A stretch of 64,000 bases of DNA from Pseudomonadota bacterium (GTDB lineage: Bacteria > Pseudomonadota > Alphaproteobacteria > Acetobacterales > Acetobacteraceae), in contig JAJXXT010000130.1 of assembly GCA_021780935.1 (NCBI GenBank), positions 31,294 through 95,293 of the forward strand. The letters are read 5' to 3'. Of the stretch, positions 36,242 through 44,675 are shown piece by piece (position 1 is the stretch's first letter; every line of letters starts with the position of its first letter). The notes below the pieces were generated by a model. The model was not told the origin of the DNA, did no database searches, and worked only from the letters and a program-made list of their open reading frames with translations. The position numbers and the translations under genes are program-made.

Positions 36242-37192
36242 ATGAGCGACCAGCCAGCGCCGTCGGCCGACCACGCGGCCCGCACCGCCGACATCCAGGC
36301 AGCCCTGCGTGCTGGCCGCGTGCCCACCTCGACGGCGGCGCGCCTCGCCGCCGCGCGCGCCGGCCGCGCGCCCTGGGTCGCCACGCTCAACCCCGCGGAA
36401 CTCCTCGCCGCAAGGTCGCACGGCCTGCGCCCGGTCGCCTCGGTCAGTGCCACGTGCTGGATGCATTACGGCTGGTCCTGGACCGATGGCCACGCCCAGG
36501 GCTGGCAGATGGCGCTGCGCCGCCTCAAGGACGAGGCCCGTGCCGCCGGCGCCAACGCGGTGCTGGACGTCAAGATGCGCACCATCCCGCTCGGCATCGA
36601 GAACAGCATGGACTTCACCCTGGTCGGCACCGCGGTCCGCGTCGAGGGCCTGGCGCCGAGCGCGGACCCCATCATCGCCACCGTCCCCGTGCTGGAGTTC
36701 GTCAAGCTGCTGGAGGCCGACATCGTCCCCACCGGCATCGCCGTCGGCGCGCACTACGAGTGGCTCAGCGATTATTACGGCAGCGCCAACCAGACCTTCG
36801 CCGGCAACGTCGAGAACGCCATCCTCAGCCAGTTCTGGGAGCGTGTCCGTCGCCAGGCGCATGCCATGCTGCGCGCCAACGCCGCGGGGCTCGGCAGCGG
36901 TGTGCTGGCACACGTGAATTTCGGCCAGATGTTCAAGATCGAGCAGGACAAGCAGCCGGTGCGCTATCTCGGCCGCCAGATCGTCGTCGCCACCACGCTC
37001 GACGCGCCGCGCCGCCAGAAGCCCGCCAACCTCCCCTGGGGCGCGCCGCCCTGGGGTGAATCAGAACCACCACCCGCGGTGCCGCACGAAATCCGCATGC
37101 TGCTCGACCTGCATGATGCCGGCACGCCGCTCACCCGCCATGTTTCGCACCACCAATCCTACGCCTCCAACGAGAATGAGGGAGCGATCTGA
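36242..37192 (+). CDS. YbjQ-like heavy-metal-binding-domain protein (two domains)
   Basis: This 316-residue soluble protein appears to hold two YbjQ (DUF74)-like domains. The first, about residues 60–140, has the diagnostic order A-x-x-G-A-N-A-V-L-D-V followed by LVGTAVRV. The second, about residues 150–260, has the helical RRQAHAMLRANAAGLGSGVLA and ends in IVVATTLDA but lacks the clear G-A-N-A-V core. YbjQ domains form pentameric rings in structures and were named for supposed metal binding. The C-terminal tail is proline-rich and histidine-containing. One base separates it from the previous gene. Confidence 0.75.
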   Translation: MSDQPAPSADHAARTADIQAALRAGRVPTSTAARLAAARAGRAPWVATLNPAELLAARSHGLRPVASVSATCWMHYGWSWTDGHAQGWQMALRRLKDEARAAGANAVLDVKMRTIPLGIENSMDFTLVGTAVRVEGLAPSADPIIATVPVLEFVKLLEADIVPTGIAVGAHYEWLSDYYGSANQTFAGNVENAILSQFWERVRRQAHAMLRANAAGLGSGVLAHVNFGQMFKIEQDKQPVRYLGRQIVVATTLDAPRRQKPANLPWGAPPWGESEPPPAVPHEIRMLLDLHDAGTPLTRHVSHHQSYASNENEGAI

Positions 37193-38008
37193 ATGTCCAA
37201 CGACCTTCCCGCCCATGCCCGCGAGCGTCTCCAGGGCCTGCGCAGCGCCGCTCATGAATCCGGCGTCTTCACGTCGGATTTCTCGGTCAACGAGTTCCTG
37301 CTGGTGCGCAAGGCCGGTTTCGAGCCGATCGGCCTGTGCATGGGCACCTGCGTCTACCATGTCGGCTATCAGTTCGGCGCCTGGAGCCAGAACCAGGAGA
37401 TGGAGGTGCTGTCAAAGGCGATGTATCACGCCCGCGAACTCGCGATGTCGCGCATGCGCGCCGAGGCCACGGCGATGGGCGCGGACGGCATCGTCGGCGT
37501 CGAGCTTACCATCAAGCGTCTGGAGTGGGACGAACATCTGCTGGAGTTCATCGCCATCGGCACCGGCGTCGTCCACGCCGCGGGCCATAAGGGCTTCCGC
37601 GCGCATGACGGCGGGCCGTTCACCTCCGACCTCTCCGGCCAGGATTTCTGGTCGCTGCTGCATGCCGGCTATCGTCCGGTCGAGATGGTGATGGGCAGTT
37701 GCGTCTATCACGTCGCCCATCGCGGCATGATGGCCGGCCTCGCCGGCGCCGGGCGCAATGTCGAACTCGAAAACTACACCTCGGCGATGTACGAGGCCCG
37801 CGAGATCGCGGTCGAGCGCATGCAGGTGGAGGCCGCCGCGGCCAAGGCCGAGGGCGTCGTCGGCGTCGACATCCACGAGGGCAGCCATGTCTGGAAGCCG
37901 CACGTCATCGAGTTCTTCGCCATCGGCACGGCGGTCGTGCCGCTGGAACAGGAAATCGCGCCGGATCGCATCGCCGACCCCACACTGGTGCTCAGCGTCA
38001 ACGACTGA
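37193..38008 (+). CDS. Tandem YbjQ-like domain protein (internal duplication)
   Basis: This 271-residue protein is made of two clearly related halves. Both have FTSD near the start, a G-x-C-V-Y-H-V motif (MGTCVYHV near residue 47 and MGSCVYHV near residue 165), a helix with ARE and R-M-x-x-E-A, then G-I/V-V-G-V and I-E/L-F-x-A-I-G-T-x-V-V. The cysteine–histidine motif repeated once per half is a candidate metal site. It follows the 316-residue paralogue without a gap and closes the four-gene TelA cassette. Confidence 0.8.
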   Translation: MSNDLPAHARERLQGLRSAAHESGVFTSDFSVNEFLLVRKAGFEPIGLCMGTCVYHVGYQFGAWSQNQEMEVLSKAMYHARELAMSRMRAEATAMGADGIVGVELTIKRLEWDEHLLEFIAIGTGVVHAAGHKGFRAHDGGPFTSDLSGQDFWSLLHAGYRPVEMVMGSCVYHVAHRGMMAGLAGAGRNVELENYTSAMYEAREIAVERMQVEAAAAKAEGVVGVDIHEGSHVWKPHVIEFFAIGTAVVPLEQEIAPDRIADPTLVLSVND

Positions 38009-38014
38009 CGCGCC

Positions 38015-39217
38015 TCACAGGTCCTGCGCCCGCGTCATCCGCCGCACCGCGTCGGGATGATCGAGCACATACGCACTCAACTCCAGTCCCAGCCCCGCGC
38101 CGGCGAACGGATGGATCATGCCACCCTCGATGCGCGGCATCACCGTCACCAGATCCCGGTACCAGGTCGAGTAATAGGCCCGCACCGATTCCTGAAAGAT
38201 CGCGTTCGGTGCGTTGAGTGCGAGATGGATCGAGGCCGCGAACACCACCGGCCCGGTGCAGTCATGCGGCGCGATCGGCCGCTGGAACGCCTCGGCCATG
38301 GTCGCGATCTTCTTTGCCTCGCTCAGCCCGCCGCACCACGAGATATCCAGCATCACGTAATCCACCGCCCCCTTGCGCAGGATCTCGGCAAACGCGGCGC
38401 GCGTCGCCAGCGTTTCGCTCGCGCAGACCGGCAAACCCGATCGTTGCGCATATGTCGCGAGCGCGTCGCTGTCCTGCATCTTGATCGGGTCCTCCATCCA
38501 GAACGGCCGGAACTCGTGCATCGCCCGTGCGATCGCCAGCGCCGAGGGCAGGTCCCACATCGAGTGCAGCTCGACCATCACCTCCATCCGCTCACCCACC
38601 GCCTCACGGATCTGGCGAAACGGCCGCAGCGCCTGCTCCAGCTCCGCGCGATGGATGAAATTGCCGCCGCTCGCCACCGCGAACGGATCGAACGGCCAGA
38701 TCTTCATCGCCGTGATGCCTTCGTCGAGCAGGCTTCGCGCCAGCGCCCCGGCATCGGTGGAAAACGCCACCTGGTCGTCATACGGTCCCTGGGCTTCGTC
38801 CGCCGCCCCGATATAGCGCCGCGAGCCGCGGCTGTTATAGAAATACCCGGCACAAGTGTTGTAGGTGCGTATCGAATTCCGCGACAACCCGCCCAGCAAC
38901 TGGTACACCGGCTGCCCGGTCGCCTTGCCGAAAATATCCCACAGCGCGATATCCACGGCCGATGCCGCCCGCATCTCCACGCCCGAGGAGCGAAACCCCA
39001 CATAGCTCTCGATCAGCGCCTTGGAGATGCGGTCGATCTCGAACGGGTCGCGGCCGAGCAGGGCAGGGGCCACCTGCGTGTGCACATGGCTCGCCACCGC
39101 ATCGGTGCCGCGAAACGTCTCGCCCAGCCCCACGATCCCCTCATCCGTATGCACGCGCAGCCAGATGATGTTGTCATGGCTCGGCAGCTGGATGGTCTCA
39201 AGCGCACTGATCTTCAT
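38015..39217 (-). CDS. Mandelate racemase/muconate lactonizing enzyme-family protein
   Basis: This 400-residue enolase-superfamily enzyme has Lys172 in MKIWPFD, metal ligands Glu216 (followed by His218), Glu242 and Glu268, and the general base region Asp291 with His318 in APHDC and Glu343. It has a glutamate rather than aspartate as first metal ligand, as do some acid-sugar dehydratases and racemases. ATG 39217 is chosen for GGAGG eight bases upstream. It stands between the TelA cassette (convergent) and an FAD oxidase gene (divergent), so no operon partner hints at the substrate. Confidence 0.85.
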   Translation of the reverse strand: MKISALETIQLPSHDNIIWLRVHTDEGIVGLGETFRGTDAVASHVHTQVAPALLGRDPFEIDRISKALIESYVGFRSSGVEMRAASAVDIALWDIFGKATGQPVYQLLGGLSRNSIRTYNTCAGYFYNSRGSRRYIGAADEAQGPYDDQVAFSTDAGALARSLLDEGITAMKIWPFDPFAVASGGNFIHRAELEQALRPFRQIREAVGERMEVMVELHSMWDLPSALAIARAMHEFRPFWMEDPIKMQDSDALATYAQRSGLPVCASETLATRAAFAEILRKGAVDYVMLDISWCGGLSEAKKIATMAEAFQRPIAPHDCTGPVVFAASIHLALNAPNAIFQESVRAYYSTWYRDLVTVMPRIEGGMIHPFAGAGLGLELSAYVLDHPDAVRRMTRAQDL

Positions 39218-39437
39218 CTCTCGTTCCTCCCGCGACGTCATCCCGGCGTCCCGTGCGGCGCCGCTGGCGCGCATGCTCCGCCGCAACGTGGTGCCAGCGC
39301 AAGCGCTCCCGGCTGGTCGCCGCCGTCGGAACCTGCCAGCGTGCCCCGGTCATGCAGCACGCCCTGACCCGATGCTCTTCTTCCCCTCGACCCGCCCCGT
39401 GCCCGGCCGGTGCGGACCGTCTGTACGCCCCGCTGCC

Positions 39438-40736
39438 ATGACCGCGTGGCCCGGCGACCCACCCTCGCCGCTCTATGCGGCACTCGCGCGCGAATCGTTT
39501 GCTGCCGCGCCACTGGCCGCCGACACCGACACGGATGTCGTGGTCATAGGCGGCGGTATCGGCGGGCTTGCCGCGGCGCTTGCGCTGGCCCAGGCCGGGG
39601 TCGCCACGATCGTTCTGGAAGCGGCGACGATCGGCGCCGGTGCGTCGGGCCGCAACAACGGCCAGGTCATCCCCACGCTCACCCGCCACGACCCACAGGC
39701 CTTGCTCAAGGCCATGGGGGCCGAGCCCGGTGAGCGCTTCCTGCGCATGCTGGAACGTTCCGCTGACCTGCTCTTCGACACGGTGGCACGGTACCATATC
39801 GACTGTGATGCCGTACGCAACGGCTGGATCCAACCCGCGCACTCGCCCGGCCGCGCCCGCCTCGCCGCGCAGCGCGCCCACCAATGGCAGGCCCGCGGCG
39901 TCCCCGCAGCACCACTCGACGCGGCGGCAATGGCGGAACATCTCGGCAGCACCGCCTATGCCGGCGGCTGGCGTCACGCCGGCGGCGGCCACATCAACCC
40001 GCTCGCCTTCACCCGTGGCCTCGCCCGCGCCGTCGTCGCGGAGGGTGGCATCGTGCACGAACACTCCCCCGCGCTGAGCCTGGCGCGCGAGCCGGACGGC
40101 TGGCGCGTGGCCACGGGTCGCGGCGCCGTGCGCTGTCGCAAGGTGGTGATGGTGACCGCCGCCCATACCGGAAATCTCTGGCCGGGCCTCGCGAAAACCG
40201 TCGTCCCCGTCACCTCCTATCAGCTCGCGACCGTGCCGCTCCCGCCGGAGCTCTTGTCGCGCATCCTACCGTTCGACGAGGCGGTGTCGGACACGCGCAA
40301 CGATCTGCGATATTTTCACAAGGATCGCGACGGCCGGCTGATCTCCGGCGGCGCGCTCGCTGTTCAGCTTCTCGCGGGCGCCCGCCTGCCCGCGCTCGTC
40401 CGTGCCCGGCTTGCGGCCACTTTTCCGCACCTCGCGGGCATCGCCTTCGCGGCCTTCTGGTCCGGTCGTATCGCCATGACAACAGATCGTCTGCCCCGCC
40501 TGCATCGTACGCAGGACGGCCTGGTGAGCTGGATCGGCTGCAACGGCCGCGGCTTGGCGCTCGCCATGGGGATGGGTGCCGTCATGCGCGATGCCGCGAT
40601 GGGCGCGCCGGACGCCGACCTCGCCCTTGCCCCCACGGTGGCGCATCCCATCCCGCTGCACGGGCTCGTCCGCCGCACCGCGCGTCTGGCCCTGCCGCTC
40701 TACCGCCGCCGCGACCGGCGCGAAATCGACGCCTGA
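39438..40736 (+). CDS. FAD-dependent amine/amino-acid oxidoreductase (DAO family)
   Basis: This 432-residue protein has the FAD-binding GGGIGG motif near residue 36, a second motif GAGASGRNNGQVIP near residue 65 and the C-terminal GCNGRGLALA flavin contact near residue 368. The overall pattern fits the gamma-glutamylputrescine oxidase (PuuB)-like group. It oxidises an amine or amino acid to an imine or keto form with peroxide production. It could act with the distant GS-like gene at 6–7 kb, but that link is only inferred. An in-frame ATG at 39372 is an alternative start. Confidence 0.85.
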   Translation: MTAWPGDPPSPLYAALARESFAAAPLAADTDTDVVVIGGGIGGLAAALALAQAGVATIVLEAATIGAGASGRNNGQVIPTLTRHDPQALLKAMGAEPGERFLRMLERSADLLFDTVARYHIDCDAVRNGWIQPAHSPGRARLAAQRAHQWQARGVPAAPLDAAAMAEHLGSTAYAGGWRHAGGGHINPLAFTRGLARAVVAEGGIVHEHSPALSLAREPDGWRVATGRGAVRCRKVVMVTAAHTGNLWPGLAKTVVPVTSYQLATVPLPPELLSRILPFDEAVSDTRNDLRYFHKDRDGRLISGGALAVQLLAGARLPALVRARLAATFPHLAGIAFAAFWSGRIAMTTDRLPRLHRTQDGLVSWIGCNGRGLALAMGMGAVMRDAAMGAPDADLALAPTVAHPIPLHGLVRRTARLALPLYRRRDRREIDA

Positions 40737-40762
40737 AGCGCCACCTCACGCTGCCCCCGCCG

Positions 40763-40826
40763 TGCCCTGGGCGTCATGCCCTGTGCGTCACGCTCTGGGC
40801 ATCCTGCTCTGGGCATTATGCTGGGG
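40763..40826. repeat. 14-bp tandem repeat array (4.6 units) between convergent genes
   Basis: Units of consensus TGCYCTGGGCRTCA start at 40763, 40777, 40791 and 40805, with a partial fifth to 40826. They fill the gap between the FAD oxidase stop and the convergent binding-protein-like gene. No spacer structure exists, so this is a minisatellite, not CRISPR. Confidence 0.85.
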
Positions 40827-40859
40827 CCCGCGCCCGGTGGCCGCGCCGCCAAAGCCGGC

Positions 40860-41837
40860 TCACCCCCCGAGATACTCGCGGAAATAATCCTCGACCGAAA
40901 CCAGGCTCGCGGTCAGCCCCGCCCGATACCCCACCTCGCAGAACATCTCCATCTGGTGGCGGTTTTTTTCCAGTCCGTCGGCGTGGAAATCCTCTCCCAT
41001 CAACGCCGCCGCGTCCTCCAGCTCCGCCTCCATCCACGGACTCGCATAGGGAAACCCACGATACGCCGCCGCTGCCGCCTCGGTGCAGCGCACGAACGCA
41101 TCCGTCAGGCTGCGCGCGATCCACGGATTTGCCTCCCAAACCTGGCGCCGCAGCACAATCAGGTGCTGCGGCGGAAACGCCCCCGTTTCGCGGCAGTAAC
41201 GTTGCTCCAGCGGACGGAAATCCGGAAACAGCCGAACGATCGGCCCGTCATGCGGGTGGTAGTGTTCCGGCTTCGGCGGGCTGTACAGCGCATCGAGCTC
41301 GCCCGCGATCAACATGTCGGAAAGCGACTTCCCTTCCGGCGGCTCAGTCACCCCCGAAGGCAGGCTGGCCGCGATACTCTCCCCGCGCGGCGCGTCAACC
41401 GGCCCGATGCACCAGCGCAGCCGCGACAGATCAACCCCGAGCCAGGCCAGGAAATGCCGGTACCAGATACTGCCGCTGTTCGCCCAGCCATACATACCGA
41501 TGCGCACGCCATCGAGGTCGGTCACATTGCGGATTGCCGAGCCCTTGCGCACATAAAGGTCGCGCGCGGTGAAATTGCGTAACGGGAACACGGGCAGCCC
41601 GACATGCGAGCGGTCGCCGCGCCCGACGCGGATGAGGTGCCCCGCCATCGACTGCTCGCCGCCCTGCACCAGCGGGTCATGCAGCGCGCGGCGCAGCATC
41701 GTCGCGCGTGCCGGCCAGGCCCCGCCACCGCTCAGCTCCAGCTTCAGGTCGATCCCCTCCGCCTTCACCTCACCGCTCAGCAGCGGCAACAGCCGCGAAT
41801 ATCCGGCCATCGTCAGTGTCAGTTGCAGATCCGACAT
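40860..41837 (-). CDS. Signal-less periplasmic-binding-fold protein, 4,5-dihydroxyphthalate decarboxylase-like
   Basis: This 325-residue protein has the NMT1/ThiY-type binding fold, beginning directly with LQLTLTMAGYSRLLPLLSGE and lacking any signal peptide. The segment IRNVTDLDGVRIGMYGWANSGSIWY and the AGELDALYSPPK region match the group that includes 4,5-dihydroxyphthalate decarboxylase and ABC binding proteins. It is the last gene after a peptide-type importer, ten bases from its second ATPase. Lack of export argues for an enzyme or cytoplasmic sensor, not a transporter component, but the function is undetermined. Confidence 0.75.
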   Translation of the reverse strand: MSDLQLTLTMAGYSRLLPLLSGEVKAEGIDLKLELSGGGAWPARATMLRRALHDPLVQGGEQSMAGHLIRVGRGDRSHVGLPVFPLRNFTARDLYVRKGSAIRNVTDLDGVRIGMYGWANSGSIWYRHFLAWLGVDLSRLRWCIGPVDAPRGESIAASLPSGVTEPPEGKSLSDMLIAGELDALYSPPKPEHYHPHDGPIVRLFPDFRPLEQRYCRETGAFPPQHLIVLRRQVWEANPWIARSLTDAFVRCTEAAAAAYRGFPYASPWMEAELEDAAALMGEDFHADGLEKNRHQMEMFCEVGYRAGLTASLVSVEDYFREYLGG

Positions 41838-41847
41838 GATATCCTCC

Positions 41848-42861
41848 CTACTCCGTCAACGGAAAATGACAGGCGACACGCTTCTCCCCGCCCGCTGGCC
41901 CCCCACCTGCCAGCAGCGGGCCGGTCTGCGTCAGCTCCGGCTCCTGCTGCGCGCAGAGCGCGGTGGCCCGCGGGCAGCGCAGGCGAAACCGGCATCCGCC
42001 CGGAAGCCGCCCGGGGCTCGGCGGCTCACCCTCCAGCCGGAACCGCTCGCCGATCCGTCCGCCGCCGATCACCGGCAGCGCCGAGAGCAACGCTGCCGTA
42101 TAGGGGTGGGCCGGCGCGCGAAAGACATCCTCCGCCGGTCCCAACTCCACCACGCGTCCGAGATACATCACCGCGACCCGATGGCAGATCAGCCGCACCA
42201 CCGAGAGATCGTGGCTGATGAAGACATAGCTGAGCGCGTAGCGCTCGCGCAGGTCCATCAGCAGCCGCAGCACCCGCGCCTGGACCGAAAGATCGAGCCC
42301 CGCCGTCGGCTCGTCGAGCACCACCAAGCTCGGCTGCAACATCAGGATGCGCGCCAGCCCCACGCGGCGCTGCTGCCCGCCGCTGATCTCGTGCGGATAA
42401 AGCGAGGCCTGCTCGCGCGGCAGCCCCACATCCGCGAGCGCGCTGAGCACCCGCTCCGTGCGCTCCGCACGCGAGAGACTTGTATGGATCACCAGCGGCT
42501 CGGCGAGTGACCGCCCGATGGTCCAGTTCGGATCGAGAGAGGCCGAGGGGTCCTGATAGCAATACTGCAATTTCCGCCGCAACCGCCGCGCCTGCGCGGT
42601 ACCGGCGTCCGTTGCGTCCTCGCCCTGAAACACGATCCGCCCGGCGGAGGCTCGATGGATTCCGCACAGCGTCTTGCCGAAGGTGGATTTGCCGCAGCCC
42701 GACTCCCCCACGATCCCCAGCACCTCGCCCGGCGCCACGTCGAGCGTCACCCCGTCCAGCGCGCGCAGCCATCCCGTTCGCACGCCGAAATGATTCCGGA
42801 TCGGGAAATGCGTGACCAGCGATTCGACCGCGAGAGTGGGTGTCGCGGCGTCAGCCGGCAT
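41848..42861 (-). CDS. Oligopeptide-type ABC transporter ATP-binding protein, OppF
   Basis: This 337-residue ATPase has Walker A GESGCGKST, signature ISGGQQRR, Walker B LVVLDEPTAGLD, and the C-terminal cysteine cluster (CRFRLRCPRATALC). The ATG overlaps the previous ATPase gene by 11 bases. It is the second ATPase of the leftward importer. Confidence 0.9.
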   Translation of the reverse strand: MPADAATPTLAVESLVTHFPIRNHFGVRTGWLRALDGVTLDVAPGEVLGIVGESGCGKSTFGKTLCGIHRASAGRIVFQGEDATDAGTAQARRLRRKLQYCYQDPSASLDPNWTIGRSLAEPLVIHTSLSRAERTERVLSALADVGLPREQASLYPHEISGGQQRRVGLARILMLQPSLVVLDEPTAGLDLSVQARVLRLLMDLRERYALSYVFISHDLSVVRLICHRVAVMYLGRVVELGPAEDVFRAPAHPYTAALLSALPVIGGGRIGERFRLEGEPPSPGRLPGGCRFRLRCPRATALCAQQEPELTQTGPLLAGGGPAGGEKRVACHFPLTE

Positions 42862-43849
42862 CGTGCGGCGCTCCCGCGTTGTGGCAGCGCACGGTCTGCC
42901 TGGCCGCCCCCATCGGCGGCGGCCGCTCCACGCCGCAGACGGGCAGGGCGCGCGGACATCTCGGATGAAACCGGCAGCCCTCCGGCGGGTGCACCAGGTT
43001 CGGCACCGCGCCTGCAATGCTCTGCGGAAGCCCGGCGCCCGGCCGCGGCATGCTGCCCAGCAGCAGCTCCGCATAGGGGTGGCGCGGCCCGGCGAAAAAA
43101 TCCTCCACCGCGGCGCTCTCCACCTCCTGGCCGGAATACATCACGGTGATACGGTCGCAAATCTCCCACGCGGCACCGAGGTCGTGCGTGGTGAACAGCA
43201 CCGCCACCCGCTGCTCCCGAGCGAGGTCGCGCAGCAGCAACAGAATTTGCGCCTGGATGGTGACGTCGAGCGCCGTGGTCGGTTCATCGGCCACCAGCAG
43301 GCGGGGCGCGCGCAGCAGTGCCATCGCGATCAGCACGCGCTGCAACTGCCCGCCCGAGACCTCGTGCGGATAGCGGCGCAGCATCGCGTAGGGGTCTGGC
43401 AACTGCACGCGCGCGAACATGTCCGCAATCCGGCGTCGAGCCTCGGCGCTGCGCAGCCGCTGTCCGTCCGACCAGCGCAGCACCTCGCGTGCCTGCGCGC
43501 CGATCGGGAACAGCGGGCTCAGTGCCGCGCGCGGCTCCTGTGGCACAAACCCGATGGAAAACCGATCGCGCATCTGCGAGCGGTCGCCGAGAACGTTCTC
43601 ACCCAAAAACGACAGGGCCTCGCCGCGCACCGTCGCCCCCTTTGGCAGCACGCCCAGGATCAGCCGCGCCAGCGTCGTCTTGCCGCAGCCGGATTCACCC
43701 ACCAGGCCCATGATTTCGCCCTCGCCGATCGCGAGGTTCACCCGGTCGAGAATTTTCGCCGTCCCGCCCGGTGAGGCGAACTCGACCGAAACGTTCTGCA
43801 CGCGCACCAGCTCACTCAAATCCGCCGCCCTTCGCCGCCTGCTGGCCAC
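42851..43849 (-). CDS. Oligopeptide-type ABC transporter ATP-binding protein, OppD
   Basis: This ATPase of about 332 residues has Walker A GESGCGKTT, signature VSGGQLQR, Walker B LLVADEPTTALD and the C-terminal cysteine cluster (CRFHPRCPRALPVC). The GTG at 43849 overlaps the permease gene by 38 bases; a TTG at 43819 would overlap by eight and begin closer to the conserved region, so the start is uncertain by ten codons. Confidence 0.88.
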   Translation of the reverse strand: MASRRRRAADLSELVRVQNVSVEFASPGGTAKILDRVNLAIGEGEIMGLVGESGCGKTTLARLILGVLPKGATVRGEALSFLGENVLGDRSQMRDRFSIGFVPQEPRAALSPLFPIGAQAREVLRWSDGQRLRSAEARRRIADMFARVQLPDPYAMLRRYPHEVSGGQLQRVLIAMALLRAPRLLVADEPTTALDVTIQAQILLLLRDLAREQRVAVLFTTHDLGAAWEICDRITVMYSGQEVESAAVEDFFAGPRHPYAELLLGSMPRPGAGLPQSIAGAVPNLVHPPEGCRFHPRCPRALPVCGVERPPPMGAARQTVRCHNAGAPHDAG

Positions 43850-44675
43850 GCAGCTTCGGGTCGAGCACGTCGCGCAGCCCGTCGCCGATGAGGTTGAACG
43901 CCATCACCAGCACCAGGATCGCGATCCCGGGGGCGGCTGCATCCCACCACGCACCGGGCAGAAAGGCCCGCGCCTCGGCAATCATGCGTCCCCACTCGGG
44001 CGATGGCGGTGGCGGCCCGAGGCCAAGAAACCCGAGTGCCGAGGCCACGAGAATCGTTCCGCCGAGCCCGATCGAGGTGCGGATGATCAGCGACGGCGCG
44101 ATCGCCGGCAGGATATGCTGAACCATCACCCGCCATGGCGGCACGCCCAGCGCCACCGCCGCCTCGACATAGATCTCGTTCTTGACGCTGCGCGTTTCGG
44201 CATAGACGAGCCTGGCCCAGAACGGCCAGTACGTCAGCGACAGCGCCAGGATGACGTTCTGGATCTGCGGCCCCAGCGTTGCCGCGATCGCCATTGCCAG
44301 CACGATCTGCGGCACCGCGAGGAAAATATCCGAAACCCGCATCAGCCCGTCGCCGATAAAGCCTGGCCAATAGCCGCCCACCAACCCGATCGGCACACCG
44401 ATCAGCACCGAAACCGTCACCGCGATCACCGCCGTGATCAACGTGATGCGCGCGCCGAACAGCAGGCGCGAAAAGATATCGCCGCCCATCTGGTCGGTGC
44501 CGAACCAGTGCGCCGCACTTGGGGGCAGCAGCCGCTGCGCCGTGTGGTAGGTGTTCACGTCGGCGGGATAGGGTGCCAGCACCGGTGCGAAAACCGCCGC
44601 CAGCACGATCACCGCGAGCACGATCAGTCCCGCGAGCGCCACCCGGTCGCGCGCGATGCGAGCGAGCAGCGTCAT
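43812..44675 (-). CDS. Peptide-type ABC transporter permease, OppC/DppC type
   Basis: This 287-residue permease has the LAPYPADVN then GTDQMGGDIFSRLLFGAR region typical of DppC, about six membrane segments, and the EAA loop (EAAVALGVPPWRVM). It overlaps the DppB-type gene upstream by four bases and the OppD start downstream. Confidence 0.9.
   Translation of the reverse strand: MTLLARIARDRVALAGLIVLAVIVLAAVFAPVLAPYPADVNTYHTAQRLLPPSAAHWFGTDQMGGDIFSRLLFGARITLITAVIAVTVSVLIGVPIGLVGGYWPGFIGDGLMRVSDIFLAVPQIVLAMAIAATLGPQIQNVILALSLTYWPFWARLVYAETRSVKNEIYVEAAVALGVPPWRVMVQHILPAIAPSLIIRTSIGLGGTILVASALGFLGLGPPPPSPEWGRMIAEARAFLPGAWWDAAAPGIAILVLVMAFNLIGDGLRDVLDPKLRGQQAAKGGGFE

Noticed and set aside
40763..40826. 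Possible small CRISPR array
   Set aside because: Units follow one another with no spacers and drift in sequence; no cas genes in the window.
40860..41837. Ordinary ABC binding protein of the neighbouring importer
   Set aside because: No signal peptide or lipobox at the start, and the importer already has a binding protein, so a cytoplasmic role is more likely.
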